In this document: piece after piece, positions 1 through 10,588 of the stretch | Layout: each line of letters starts with the position of its first letter | Numbering within the stretch: position 1 is the first letter of the stretch | NCBI GenBank assembly: GCA_938003855.1 | Contig: CALKXD010000121.1 | Coordinates: 1 to 52,134 of the forward strand | Source: an uncultured Granulosicoccaceae bacterium | Lineage (GTDB): Bacteria > Pseudomonadota > Gammaproteobacteria > Granulosicoccales > Granulosicoccaceae | Length of the DNA stretch: 52,134 bases | Direction of reading: 5' to 3' | Notes under the pieces: generated by a model | What the model saw: only the letters and a program-made list of their open reading frames with translations | Database searches by the model: none | Told to the model about the DNA's origin: nothing | Position numbers and translations under genes: made by a program

Positions 1-189
1 GGTAGATCAAAGTGAGTTTGACTTTATCCGGGTAGATATAGTGATGGCAGTGTACATGCTACCGGGTTAACTCAATTTTTAACTGGACAGTTTGCCTTTC
101 CAGGCACAGGGCTGTTTTGTTTTTATATTATCTTTTACAAAGTGCGGCAGCGGATTTCCCGCATTGCTTCATCACTAATCACGTACGGG

Positions 190-864
190 TCAAACGTCGT
201 TCTGCTGAATGGCTACAACCCGCGCGGGTGCACCATCGGCGTGGGGCAGGTTTATCGGCAGGGCACACAGTGTCGTTGTTGTGGTTGTGATCTGTCTTAC
301 GCCTCTAAGATATTCTATCAGGATGATATTGTTACGAAGTAATATATGATGGCTGACGTGTTCCTCGATAGGGCGAACCTCGCCGTCGAGCAATCGTCGG
401 ATGGTCCAGTCCTGTGGGAAATCAAATGCGATAGCTGACGGTCTGCGATTCAGTAACCAGTGGCAGGCCTGTGCAGACAGATAGGGGGCGTCTCGCCAGT
501 AGGATTGCGTGAGCCAGTCGCGCTGTTCATCCCAACACGACCTAAACAATGCAATCTCCCCTGATTGCAGATGGTCGGCAGCGGTGGCGATGCGGTTGGC
601 GGTTATTTCTTCGTTCGGGGAAACATCACTGATATCTATCACGCAAGCCTTGCCAACAACCTTTGTTAAGTCGAGATCCGACATTGTGGCGCCGCCGGGC
701 ACCATATGGCAGGGTGCGTCAATGTGGGTAAAGCCGTGGCAAGTGGTCGTTAATGAGCTGACTTCGAATAGATCGCCAGTGGAGAAATCGCCTTTTTTAC
801 CGCGAGAGACCGGCCAGCGGAAGTGACCTTCCTCGATGGGCATGGAGAGATCGATAATCTGCAT
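190..864 (-). CDS. Cyclase-family (kynurenine formamidase-like) metal hydrolase
   Basis: 224-residue protein of the cyclase family (PF04199), which includes KynB-type arylformamidases and other metal-dependent amide or ester hydrolases. The family metal signature is visible as H43-G-F-T-H47-I-D49-A-P-C-H53; the usual Gly-Thr is Phe-Thr here. The C-terminal family motif with paired histidines is also present (E-H-V-S-H-H, about residues 167-172). There is no signal peptide, so it is probably cytoplasmic. The ATG at 864 is the only good start. It lies 143 nt downstream of the outer-membrane barrel gene on the same strand and could be the last gene of that transcript, but nothing links its chemistry to surface proteins. 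The substrate cannot be named; kynurenine-pathway partners are absent from the window. Confidence 0.8.
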   Translation of the reverse strand: MQIIDLSMPIEEGHFRWPVSRGKKGDFSTGDLFEVSSLTTTCHGFTHIDAPCHMVPGGATMSDLDLTKVVGKACVIDISDVSPNEEITANRIATAADHLQSGEIALFRSCWDEQRDWLTQSYWRDAPYLSAQACHWLLNRRPSAIAFDFPQDWTIRRLLDGEVRPIEEHVSHHILLRNNIILIEYLRGVRQITTTTTTLCALPINLPHADGAPARVVAIQQNDV

Positions 865-1007
865 TGTGATAAATCACCCGTTGGCCTGTGCTTGAACATG
901 GTGCCGTGTAACATCGATAACTCCCGCAATGATACGATAGTTTCGTGGTGCAAATCATTGTTAGCGGGTGATGCCGAGGCCGATTGCCTCAGTCCTGTGC
1001 GGTCGAT

Positions 1008-4000
1008 TTAATACTTACCAACCAGGTTCAAAAACCAGCCACGCACGTCGTAGTCATCCGTGGCTAGATTATCGTCAAAGCCGGTGAAATTGTAGCCGAC
1101 CGAAAACTGCAGATGGGTACTGACATTGTATCCCAGGGCCAGCAACGCACCCTGCAGCAGGGTGTCGCTTGCGTCGGATTTAAGCCAGTGGTACGAGCCA
1201 ATGACATCAGCGCCGAGCGGGGCTTTATAGCGCACTCGAAAAGCAGACAGCGCTGCATCGTTGGATACCCAGTCGCCCCCGTTTCGCTGCAGCCGGACCC
1301 GACCGTCACGGTGTGCCAGCTTGCCACCAATGCTCCATCGCTTGCCGAGTTCATACATGCCTTCGACGCTGTAGATCGATGAACGGGTATCGCTTGTGTC
1401 CGCTTGCGATAGAGGCGGGAGGTCGTGCAGGTAGGTCAGCCGGCCAAGCAGGTTGAATCGATCATTATTGACAGGACGGTAGGCAAAACCGACACCGGCT
1501 TCGGTGAATCTGGCATCATCGTCTGCCAGACGGTCGCTTGTCGATGAGGTATTCAGTCGGGCCTGCCAGCGCAGCGACGGTGATTGACGGTAGTCGAGGT
1601 GGTTTGTCATCACCCATTGATCTGTGTCTGTTGTGTCTGATTTGTCCCGGCGATATTCGAGTTTACTGCTTACGTGACTTGGCCCGTATTTATAGCTCAG
1701 CCCGGTGGAGACGGTATTGCGTCTTGTGATTGATGCCTGCTCGTCTTCGATGCGCGATGACTGGACCGATAACGTGCCGGTGGCGTGGCGATTAAAAGTG
1801 TTGCTCAAGCCGATAGTATTCGCGAGGCCGGTTTGCTTGTCATCGTCACTGAACTGGTGTTCTGTGTAGATTTTAAGATTGTCTGACAGGGTTTTTCTCT
1901 GACCCAGGGTGGTGGCATTGCGCAGTTCGTTCTGTGGGTTGTTGAGCAGACTGAAATTGCTATAGATACTGTAAGTGTCGCTCATTTTCCTTTCGGCACC
2001 TATCTGCAGGTTGGTGCCCCGATCCCCTGAACTGAGCTCTGTGCTCAGAGTCATTTTGTCGTCTATGCGTGCAGTAGCACCGGCGGTAAGCAGTGTGTTG
2101 TCGTTGTAGTTTCCGCTGCTCTGAAGAACGCCTTGAGCAATGCCGTAAACTGAAACCGAATCCGTTAACTTAACCTGCATTTTACCTGCTCCCAGTGTGG
2201 CAGACTCGGCTTCGCCAGAGGAAAATACCTCATCTCTGACGCGCCTTACCTCTGCGCTTAAGGTGGTATAGTCCGAGTATTTATAGTCGGCTTGAAATGC
2301 TGTGGTTGTTTCGCGGCTGGTGTTTTTCTTTTCCAGTTGTGTAGCGCGTCCAGACAATGTAAATGAGTCTCTGAGTTCTGCCACTACTTCTATACCACGG
2401 TCTGTGGTGTCTGTTCCGTTATCGAGACCCGCGGTTGAGAACCCGGCGTCGCGATACTTGCTCCAGGCGGCAACGACGATCGGTTTTTCAACAGACAAAA
2501 TATCATTGGCAGTGACTCTGGCCTCCAGACCCACTGCCATGCCGGATGATGCACTGCTGTTGCTGTTAAACGGGGTAAAGGTCAGGCCACCGTCACCGGA
2601 ATCGAAGCTGCCTGAATTCTGGCCGGACTCACTTTGCGCAACCTCGACTCTGAAATAGGTATTGTCAGTTTTCCTGACGGTGACATCGAGACCTTTGATA
2701 TCGTAGTCTTCGTTGTCACGGTTTTCGTGCGCCCAGGTACCGCCAACTGCGATGTGATCTGTGATCCATTGCTTGCCGCGTACCCCGAAGGTGGCGTCGC
2801 CTTCACCGACCGTCGACGGTGCGTACTCGTAGTCAACCACCAGGAAGGTATTGTCGTCCGGTTGCGGCTCGTCGCGAATAATCGACGGACCGCTGCTGGT
2901 GGATACACTGAGCAGTGGCCTGGTCAGAAGGATACGGCCCTGAAATTCGTCGAGTTCATAGTCACGGCCGCGTACCAGCGCTATTTTCTGCAGCACCTGC
3001 TCTGACGAGTTTCGTCTGACTTCAATCCAGATTTTTTCAGACCCCAGGACAATATCCTGATCGCGCAGGTAATAAAGGCTGCCGCCGGTGGCCTCGAACT
3101 CATTGTGGCGGAAACGGGTCTGTGACTCGGACATGAAGGCTGAGATCTGTGTTTTAGTGTCGCCGAGTGTTGTGGTTTTGTGACTGCGATGCTGTAACCG
3201 GGCACCATAGAGACTGCGATTAAACGCTGCATATTCGGTTCCGCTGAATGCTGTATTGAAGTTCCCCCACAGTGCGTGGGATTTATCCCAGTCAACCCGT
3301 AGATAGAGTTTACCCTGGCTATCGGTGTCTTCGACGATGGTTGAGTCATCGCCATACAGCAGATAGTACTGATCCGGGTCAATTCTTCGGAATACGCTGC
3401 TGGCATCTTTGCGGTGGAAGTTGTTGAATAGTTCCGAGACATCTTCTGTGCCGGTGTCCATTTGCGCGGTGATCAAATATTTACCGCGAACTTTACCTTT
3501 GAGATAAAACGCTAAGCGACCGTCGACAAATATGTCGCCGCCGTAGTGGTCTTCATCAACGGCTAACGGTTCTATACTGCCGCTGACGTTGTTTTTTCCG
3601 ATAGTGAGATCTGCCATACCCACCATAAAAAAGTAGTTGGGTTTAACGTCAATATCGAGTTTTTTGCGCGAGGTTTCACCGGTTACAGATTCTGCTGAGA
3701 TCTCGAACGCATGGTTGCCCGGTGGCAGAATATACTGCGAGGTAAACCCGTCTTCGCTGTTTATGGCAATCTTTTCGCCATTCACGTTAACCGTTTGAAT
3801 GCCGTTCAGGTCCTGGCCGCGGACGGTCACAGTACTGCCGGTTACGTCGATTGACTGCCGGGTATAGTTACGGTTGTAGGTCTCCAGATCTTCACTGAGC
3901 GATTTTACAGAGACCTTGTCCGTCGCCTGTAGTGATCCGGGGTCAGCTGTGAGCAGATCATTGGTTGAAACAAAAGTGATGGTGCTTGTTTCTGTTTGAT

Positions 4001-4661
4001 CAAAGTTACCTTTAGTGTCAAAGACCCGCAGGGCAATGTCATAGGTGTCGTCGGCGATCAATGCCTGGTCTGCCAGCCTACCGTGTTTGGTGGTACCGTC
4101 CCATTCTATCTCGGTGATGGTTCCTGATAATGTACCTTGCAGAACATGCAACGGCGTACTTTCCGGCGTGCTGTTGGCGGGCAGAATCAGTAGCTGCCAG
4201 CGGTCTATAAAGTGTCCGTAGTTGGTTGCGATTGAGATGGTTACCGGATTTTTCAGAGCACCATGCTCAATGGCCGCTGTGGCGGGGACTTTTATACCGA
4301 GCACAGGCTCGATTGTGGTCGGGTCTCGCGATACCCAGTAGTGACCATTACCGCTGTCAGAATATCTGTCGGCGGCTTCAATAGCGGTTGCAACCGGCAG
4401 TGCGTCGGGTCGGGGGTGTGTGGTTTTAAGGCTGACGTCAACCCGCCGGCTTCCCTGCAGTGTATTGCCGGCGTGTGACTGAGGACCGGGGTTTCCTTCA
4501 CCGTAGGTGATGATCCGCAACGAGTAGGGGGCTTCCTTTTCGCAGTCGTCGTAGAGGCAGTTAGGGTGTAATGCGAAACTGTAGCGTGGTTCGACTAGCG
4601 TGGCTGTACCACTGATCACGGCACAGGAGATTGCAATATTCAAGTAGTTTAATTTGATCAC
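1008..4661 (-). CDS. Large outer-membrane beta-barrel protein with N-terminal Ig/FlgD-like domains
   Basis: 1217 residues with an N-terminal hydrophobic signal (about 1-30). Residues about 30-330 look like beta-sandwich modules, including a FlgD-like stretch (W-D-G-T-T...G around residues 195-200) and a second Ig-like unit. A central segment follows with a conserved-looking Y-Y-L-L-Y-G-D-D-S-T motif. The C-terminal half is rich in alternating polar/aromatic strands and ends in Gly-Lys-Tyr, as outer-membrane barrels do. It starts at GTG; the GTGA overlap shares 4 bp with the end of the upstream DUF11/OmpA gene, so translation is probably coupled. From its position I infer that it anchors, exports or assembles the secreted repeat proteins encoded upstream. 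I do not recognise a named family; it is not a TonB receptor, as no plug or TonB box is seen. Confidence 0.75.
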   Translation of the reverse strand: MIKLNYLNIAISCAVISGTATLVEPRYSFALHPNCLYDDCEKEAPYSLRIITYGEGNPGPQSHAGNTLQGSRRVDVSLKTTHPRPDALPVATAIEAADRYSDSGNGHYWVSRDPTTIEPVLGIKVPATAAIEHGALKNPVTISIATNYGHFIDRWQLLILPANSTPESTPLHVLQGTLSGTITEIEWDGTTKHGRLADQALIADDTYDIALRVFDTKGNFDQTETSTITFVSTNDLLTADPGSLQATDKVSVKSLSEDLETYNRNYTRQSIDVTGSTVTVRGQDLNGIQTVNVNGEKIAINSEDGFTSQYILPPGNHAFEISAESVTGETSRKKLDIDVKPNYFFMVGMADLTIGKNNVSGSIEPLAVDEDHYGGDIFVDGRLAFYLKGKVRGKYLITAQMDTGTEDVSELFNNFHRKDASSVFRRIDPDQYYLLYGDDSTIVEDTDSQGKLYLRVDWDKSHALWGNFNTAFSGTEYAAFNRSLYGARLQHRSHKTTTLGDTKTQISAFMSESQTRFRHNEFEATGGSLYYLRDQDIVLGSEKIWIEVRRNSSEQVLQKIALVRGRDYELDEFQGRILLTRPLLSVSTSSGPSIIRDEPQPDDNTFLVVDYEYAPSTVGEGDATFGVRGKQWITDHIAVGGTWAHENRDNEDYDIKGLDVTVRKTDNTYFRVEVAQSESGQNSGSFDSGDGGLTFTPFNSNSSASSGMAVGLEARVTANDILSVEKPIVVAAWSKYRDAGFSTAGLDNGTDTTDRGIEVVAELRDSFTLSGRATQLEKKNTSRETTTAFQADYKYSDYTTLSAEVRRVRDEVFSSGEAESATLGAGKMQVKLTDSVSVYGIAQGVLQSSGNYNDNTLLTAGATARIDDKMTLSTELSSGDRGTNLQIGAERKMSDTYSIYSNFSLLNNPQNELRNATTLGQRKTLSDNLKIYTEHQFSDDDKQTGLANTIGLSNTFNRHATGTLSVQSSRIEDEQASITRRNTVSTGLSYKYGPSHVSSKLEYRRDKSDTTDTDQWVMTNHLDYRQSPSLRWQARLNTSSTSDRLADDDARFTEAGVGFAYRPVNNDRFNLLGRLTYLHDLPPLSQADTSDTRSSIYSVEGMYELGKRWSIGGKLAHRDGRVRLQRNGGDWVSNDAALSAFRVRYKAPLGADVIGSYHWLKSDASDTLLQGALLALGYNVSTHLQFSVGYNFTGFDDNLATDDYDVRGWFLNLVGKY

Positions 4662-7600
4662 CGATCAGCCTCCGGATTGGCAGCTGGATCGATTTCCACG
4701 CGGATTCTGGACATCAGCTTTTTACCCAGGGCGCGCGCAAGGATATCGCGAACAGTATCTGCTCTTTGGTGCGCCAGAATGGTGTTGTACTGGGCGCTGG
4801 CGCGGTTGTCGGTGTGAGCCGAGATTGTAATGACGCCTCCGCCATACTCACGAAGCGCGTCAATTATATCGGCCACGACACCGCGTTGATCGTCACGTAT
4901 AGACGCATCGTCGGTATCGAAGAAAATGGAACCCAGCTTGACTTCAACTGCTTGTCTGGCGGCGGCTGTGTGAGGCTCGCAGCCGTGTGCATACTGATCC
5001 ATTGGTTCCGGCAGGAAAACACCGAAGTTCATTCTGTTCAGTGCTCTATTGTCGATCCTCAGCACGTAAGGGTTTTCTGTCGTGAATAGCGCGTTGGCTG
5101 GCAGAGATGCAGGATCGACCTTGAGAATGAAGTTACGCCCGTTTGCCGTGTTTCCGGCGTCAACATCGGGAATACTGAAGCGGCCATACCCGTCAGCGGC
5201 TATCAGCAGTCCGCTGGCGGTGGCAAGTCTTGCACCGGGGATACCGGTCTCGCCAATACCCAGATTACTGAGCGTGATTTCGATGATGTCTACGGGGTCA
5301 GTGCCGGTAGTGCTATCGGCAAGCGTTGGTATGCCGATGGTGTGGCGGGTACAGACTTTTATGTCCTGCGCATTTATGCCGCGCGCCCGGTCACCAATGT
5401 GTCGTTCGGTAACTGAGCCGTTATTGTCTATCTCGATTCGAGTGCCTTCGCGGGTAGAGATTTCAAAGCGGTTATCGTTTGTTGCCGGCATGTTCACCAC
5501 CACTGCCGTGCTGGCCGGGTCGTCATTGATGCTGCCACGCGCGGGCAGATCGGGTAATTTCAGTGTGACGTAGTAGGGGCTCTGAATGGTTACCTGTGTT
5601 GCAGTAGCGGGATCCTGAATACCGTCTTTGTCGCGATCCCAGAATACCTTGCCAGTCAGCGTGGCCTGGCTTAATACGGTATCTGCGACGAGCTCTACAC
5701 CCGCGACTGCTTCGTTACTGGCCTCTCCGTTAGGGCCACTGGCTTTTACCCTGTTGGTGTAGTAACCACGGACCACGCCGGTGCCGACGCGCATCATATA
5801 GCTGATGCGTATCGACTCTTCAGGTGCCAGATCAATCTGACCGAGTGTCATGGTATTGGTAATCGCCGCATCCAGCGGCGTGATGACATCGTCTGCGGTG
5901 CCGAGTTCCAGATCCGCGCCTGTTCTGGTGAGCAGTACTGTGTTCGGCACGTAGGAAAAACCTGCGGGCGGGGTATCTATAATTTCGATATCCAGCGCCG
6001 GGGCCTGCTTGAGATTTTCAGCGGTTATCGTGTACTTCAACAGACCACCGACAGAGGTGCTCCGCTGGCTGGTACTTTTAGTCAGCAGAATTTCGGCGTC
6101 GTTGGCTCTGGCGTCAATCGGCAGGTGATTGAAAATGACATTCTGATCCCCCGATTCGAGCGCAAACTCGATGAAGTATCGGGTGTCGTCTCCGACTTGC
6201 GGGGCGTCTGGCTGTGGCTGGATCTCACAGGCATTGGTGTTGCTGAGTGCATCGACGGTACATAGTGATTCATTGTTGTTTGAATCGAAGGTTCCAGACA
6301 CCGCACAGCCGATCGCAGCGCTGCCGCAACCTGCTGCACCGACCGGTCTGATGATGGCGGAGAAGTCCGGGTGATAGGCCGCTGGCGCACTGACTATTTC
6401 CAGCCGATAAACATCGGCACTGGCACAAGTGCTGTGTGCCCCCGGTATAACATCGAATGCATACAATCCGTCGGCGGCAGTTACCTGACCTTGTTGATTG
6501 TCGCGTAGGCAGGTCGCATCGATTACTGTGCCAGTCGCATTCACCAGATGGAGCGTTACCCCCTCAACGGCGGAGCGTTCGATGCTGTCGTAGACAACCC
6601 CGCTCGGATCAACTGGCAACGGCAATAGCACTGTCTGACCGGCGACAACCGGCCCGGTTGTTTGTACGCTGTCCATGAAAACGCCGTTGACATTATAAAA
6701 CTCTATAGTGTATTCACCGGGAATCAGATCTAGAAACTCATACTCACCGTTTTCATCTGTGGTGGTTATGGCAACCACCCGGCCATCGCTATCCAGCAGG
6801 TTCAACGTCCAGTCGGTTTTTCGGGTTTCATCGCTGTTAACCTGGCCGTCTTTGTTGTGGTCAAGCCAGGCTGTGCCGGTTATAGAGGCCGGTGATTCGT
6901 AGGTAATGGTGACCGTGGCGCGGTTTGATTCGGCGTTGGTAGAATCAAACACAGTGTATTCAACGGGTGTCGGGTTGCGCAGATAACCCGCATCCGGTGT
7001 GAAGGTGATATTGCCGGTAACCAGGCTGACCCGCCAGACACCTTCACCGGCGACAGGCAGAACGGTTACCGATGCATCGGTCTGCGGATCAACAAGAGTC
7101 ACTGTCACCGGGTCGAGATTTTCCTCCGGGTCCGAGTCATTGCTCAGAACGGCGACGACTACCGGTTGGGCCAGCGGTTGGTTGAGTGCCTCATCATCTA
7201 CCGCCAGTGGAGCTGTTTGCGGATAATCAACGGTAATACTGGCCTGATTAGATACCAGCCCGGTAGTGTCTGAAATCGTGTAAAACACGGGAGTCGGGTC
7301 ACTGAAAAATCCCGACAGTGGAGTGAAGGTTACGCCACCTGTTTCATTGTCTATTTGCCAGTAGCCCTCGCCAGCGACGATCAGGTTGTCGGTATCGCCA
7401 TCACCGTCGGTATAGGTTGATCGGGCATCGGTAAACGTAACGGTACGGGCATCGAGATCATTCTCGGGATCAGTGTCTGCACCCTCGCCGTTGTCGGCCA
7501 GAACGTTCACCGTGGTTGGATTTTCCGGTGACGGCACAGCCGGGTTTACTTTCACATCGGCCTTCGCCAGTGGTGCTGTCTGCGGGTAGTTGATACTGAG

Positions 7601-10588
7601 CCCGGCGGCATTGGACACCTGACCGCTGCGATCGCTGATGGTGTAGCTAACCGGGGCCGGATCGTCGGTGTAACCCACCTCAGGCGTGAAGGTCACCGTA
7701 CCGGTGTTGTTGTCTGCTATCCAGCTGCCAACGTTTGCGACAGTAAGGCTGTCGAAGTCGCCATCACCATCGGTATCCAGTGCGTCTGGGTGGATCAGGC
7801 TAACGGTTGTGTCGTCTTTGTCGTTGTTGATATCACTGTCGTTGGTGCCACCGGGCAGGGTGACCGGGACCGCACTTATCTCAGAGCTCACGTGGTCTGC
7901 GGTGGCGACAGGTGGTGTAGTTATCATCTGAACGGTGATCACGCCACTGTCAGCGCCGATGCTCTGCCCGCCGGGGTCAATTGAACTGACTGACGCCAGA
8001 TTGTCTATTTTTGTTGCCGCGATGTCGGCATCTACGACAGTGCGTATGGCCGTACAGTTCATCTGATCGCCCGGTTCCAGGGTGAACGGGCCTGTGGATA
8101 ATTGTGCAGAAACCGGTTGACCCGGTGGCAGACAGCGCAGGCTGCCCCGGTCCGCCAGTGGGTCGCTTATCGTGACCTCTGTGAGTGGCAGATTTCCGGT
8201 GTTGCTGACCAGAAAGGCATAGTTGATGATGTCACCGGCGATGGTAAAGCCTTCTTCCACAGCGGTTTTTACGATTTTTATTGCGGGCTGCTGGCTTATA
8301 CCGGTCTCTGCGGAGTCGCTAAGTGTGCCGGCCTCTGCGGTATCGACAGTCACAGAATTAACCAGCGCTGTTCCTGCAACAATATCTGCCAGTGACGCGG
8401 AATAACCCGTGTTGTACGTCCAGGTCTCACCGACATCCAGCGCGCTGGCAATGCCAACATCACCGGTCGGTCCGGTTAACAGTGTTGTTGTGCCATCGGG
8501 GAGTTGATCGCTGACGACGACATCGGTCAGGGTGATGTTGCCGGTGTTGCTTATCGTTATCCGGTAGGACAGCAACTGTGGTTCAGAGATAGTTTGTTGC
8601 TCAACAGTCTTTTCAACACTAAAGCCCGGTGTGCTGGTGATGGTGGTGGTAGCGCTTGCGGTATAGAGGTCTGTGCCTGTCTGCTCACTGGTAACAGTGA
8701 CGGTATTGTTCTTCGGTGACCCGGCGTCTATGTCACTTTGGCCGACGCTGTACGTTGTGGTGTACTGCCATGTTTCTGCGACGTCGAGGGTGCCGATAGC
8801 TCCGCTGTCATTGAGCGGGCCCACCAGTACGGCGGTTGTACCGTCGGGAAGTGTGTCTACCGGTGTGACGCCGGTCAGGCTGGTATTGCCGGTGTTGATG
8901 ACGTCAATAACATAGCTGACAGTGGCAGGTGCGCTGAGCGTTGCCTGGTCTGCGGTTTTGGTCACCCGTATTTCAGGGGCGCTGCTGACGACTGTTGTCG
9001 CCGATGCGGTTTGCGGATCTGCCTCTGCCGGGTTAACGCTGATGGTGTTGGTGAGATCAGCGGTGGTGTCTATATCGGCCTGGGTTACCTGATAGGATGA
9101 GGTGTAGTTCCACGATTCGCCGACATCCAGTACACCTGCGACACCGGTGTCGCTGGATGGGCCATTGAGCTCTATCACCGAACCATTGGAGTACTGATCA
9201 GTCATTGCGACATCACTCAGTGTGACGTTGCCGGTGTTGGTAATCTCTATCCTGTAGCTGAGCAGGCCGGGAGTGCTGACAGACGTCCGGTCGACCGTTT
9301 TTGCAACGGTGAAGGCGGGTGTTGTGACTATTTCCGTCGTTGCGGAATCGCTCTGAGGGGTTGTGCCGGTTTCATTGCTTACCACTTCAACGCGATTAAC
9401 CAGATCCACTGCAGAGTCAATAGTGTTCTGATCCACCGGGTAGCTGATGTTATAGATCCAGGTTTCGGCAACGTCCAGCACACCCGCGGTGGCACTATCG
9501 GCAACAGGCCCGGCGGGGGTGACGTCGGTGCCATCGGGCAGGTAATCCGTGACGGTCACGCCGGTGAGCGAGAGATTGCCGGTGTTTTCGACCGCTATGG
9601 TGTAGTTCAGCGTTGCTGGTGCTGACAATGAAGGGCTATCGACGGCTTTGGTGACGGTGAAGCCTGGTTTCGATACTATAAGTGTCTCGGCTGTTGCGGT
9701 CCGCGCAGCGCTGCCGGTTTCCAGAGCCGTAACTGTCACCGAATTGATCAGTGCGTTGCCGCTATCGATATCGGTTTGGGTCGCTGTATAGCTTGTGGTG
9801 AACTCCCAGCTTTCACCCGGGGAGAGTTGTGCGGGTTGTCCGGTATCGCCAGCGGGACCGGTGAGCGTCGCGGTTGTTCCATCCGGCAATGTATCGGTGG
9901 GGGTGATCCCCGTGAGGGTCTGGTTGCCAGTGTTGGTCACAGCTATGGTGTAGGTCAGTGTTGACGGTATTGCTACAGAAGGTTGGTCGACTGCCTTAGT
10001 TACGGTCAATGCCGGCCTCTGTGAAACCGGCACGGCGACGGAGTCTGATACCGCTGGCAACTCATTGGTTGATACGGTAACGGTGTTATCTATATCGGCG
10101 TCACCGCCTCCGTTGGTATCGATGTCGGATTGCTGGACCTGGTAAGTTCCCTGCCATTGCCATATTTCGTTGGCGCCCAGGATGCCGTCGTTATTTGTAT
10201 CGCCGCTGATCAGTGACATATCCGCGTCGGCGATAATGCTGTCGGCCACGGTGACATTGGTGAGACCGAGCAGACCCGGGTTTTCTGCGGTAACGGTGTA
10301 AGTGATTTGATCCCCCGCCGCGATCGGGTCAGACAGCGCCGAGGTATCAGCGGATTTGGTGATTTTCAGGCCTTTTGGCAGAACCACCACGCTTGCGGTG
10401 TTGTTGGCTGTGTTGTTTTCGAACTGACCCGGAGAGGCGGCGACAACACCGGTGTTGGTGTATTGCGCCGCAGCCATGCCATTCACTGCCGAGACTACCG
10501 GGTTGGATATAGTGAAGCAGCACAAGCCGACAGCGACAGCGGTCAGCTGTCGCTTTGCTCGTCTAAAATGGAGTGGCCCGGGTATCAA
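4658..10588 (-). CDS. Giant surface protein: DUF11-type repeats, CshA-type repeats, SdrD-B-like modules, C-terminal OmpA domain
   Basis: 1976 residues. A signal peptide (about 1-34) is followed by a segment resembling the N-terminus of the 1591-residue neighbour (Tyr-x-Asn-Thr...Gln-Phe-Glu-x-Asn). Then come seven DUF11/DUF7507-type beta-sandwich units of about 115 residues (about 70-885; recurring N-T-G-N...L-P-D-G-T), three CshA-type fibril units (F-T-P-x-x-G-Y...Y-T-I-S-D), SdrD-B/prealbumin-like units (G-T-A-W-L-D-H-N-K-D-G), one more DUF11-like unit, and an OmpA domain at 1881-1976 with the peptidoglycan-binding motif H-T-D-N. The OmpA end should hold it to the cell wall in the periplasm while the repeats extend outward; that topology is inference. 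The start is TTG, overlapping the previous stop as TTGA; no ATG occurs in frame before the signal peptide. It overlaps the barrel gene by GTGA. Confidence 0.85.
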   Translation of the reverse strand: MIPGPLHFRRAKRQLTAVAVGLCCFTISNPVVSAVNGMAAAQYTNTGVVAASPGQFENNTANNTASVVVLPKGLKITKSADTSALSDPIAAGDQITYTVTAENPGLLGLTNVTVADSIIADADMSLISGDTNNDGILGANEIWQWQGTYQVQQSDIDTNGGGDADIDNTVTVSTNELPAVSDSVAVPVSQRPALTVTKAVDQPSVAIPSTLTYTIAVTNTGNQTLTGITPTDTLPDGTTATLTGPAGDTGQPAQLSPGESWEFTTSYTATQTDIDSGNALINSVTVTALETGSAARTATAETLIVSKPGFTVTKAVDSPSLSAPATLNYTIAVENTGNLSLTGVTVTDYLPDGTDVTPAGPVADSATAGVLDVAETWIYNISYPVDQNTIDSAVDLVNRVEVVSNETGTTPQSDSATTEIVTTPAFTVAKTVDRTSVSTPGLLSYRIEITNTGNVTLSDVAMTDQYSNGSVIELNGPSSDTGVAGVLDVGESWNYTSSYQVTQADIDTTADLTNTISVNPAEADPQTASATTVVSSAPEIRVTKTADQATLSAPATVSYVIDVINTGNTSLTGVTPVDTLPDGTTAVLVGPLNDSGAIGTLDVAETWQYTTTYSVGQSDIDAGSPKNNTVTVTSEQTGTDLYTASATTTITSTPGFSVEKTVEQQTISEPQLLSYRITISNTGNITLTDVVVSDQLPDGTTTLLTGPTGDVGIASALDVGETWTYNTGYSASLADIVAGTALVNSVTVDTAEAGTLSDSAETGISQQPAIKIVKTAVEEGFTIAGDIINYAFLVSNTGNLPLTEVTISDPLADRGSLRCLPPGQPVSAQLSTGPFTLEPGDQMNCTAIRTVVDADIAATKIDNLASVSSIDPGGQSIGADSGVITVQMITTPPVATADHVSSEISAVPVTLPGGTNDSDINNDKDDTTVSLIHPDALDTDGDGDFDSLTVANVGSWIADNNTGTVTFTPEVGYTDDPAPVSYTISDRSGQVSNAAGLSINYPQTAPLAKADVKVNPAVPSPENPTTVNVLADNGEGADTDPENDLDARTVTFTDARSTYTDGDGDTDNLIVAGEGYWQIDNETGGVTFTPLSGFFSDPTPVFYTISDTTGLVSNQASITVDYPQTAPLAVDDEALNQPLAQPVVVAVLSNDSDPEENLDPVTVTLVDPQTDASVTVLPVAGEGVWRVSLVTGNITFTPDAGYLRNPTPVEYTVFDSTNAESNRATVTITYESPASITGTAWLDHNKDGQVNSDETRKTDWTLNLLDSDGRVVAITTTDENGEYEFLDLIPGEYTIEFYNVNGVFMDSVQTTGPVVAGQTVLLPLPVDPSGVVYDSIERSAVEGVTLHLVNATGTVIDATCLRDNQQGQVTAADGLYAFDVIPGAHSTCASADVYRLEIVSAPAAYHPDFSAIIRPVGAAGCGSAAIGCAVSGTFDSNNNESLCTVDALSNTNACEIQPQPDAPQVGDDTRYFIEFALESGDQNVIFNHLPIDARANDAEILLTKSTSQRSTSVGGLLKYTITAENLKQAPALDIEIIDTPPAGFSYVPNTVLLTRTGADLELGTADDVITPLDAAITNTMTLGQIDLAPEESIRISYMMRVGTGVVRGYYTNRVKASGPNGEASNEAVAGVELVADTVLSQATLTGKVFWDRDKDGIQDPATATQVTIQSPYYVTLKLPDLPARGSINDDPASTAVVVNMPATNDNRFEISTREGTRIEIDNNGSVTERHIGDRARGINAQDIKVCTRHTIGIPTLADSTTGTDPVDIIEITLSNLGIGETGIPGARLATASGLLIAADGYGRFSIPDVDAGNTANGRNFILKVDPASLPANALFTTENPYVLRIDNRALNRMNFGVFLPEPMDQYAHGCEPHTAAARQAVEVKLGSIFFDTDDASIRDDQRGVVADIIDALREYGGGVITISAHTDNRASAQYNTILAHQRADTVRDILARALGKKLMSRIRVEIDPAANPEADR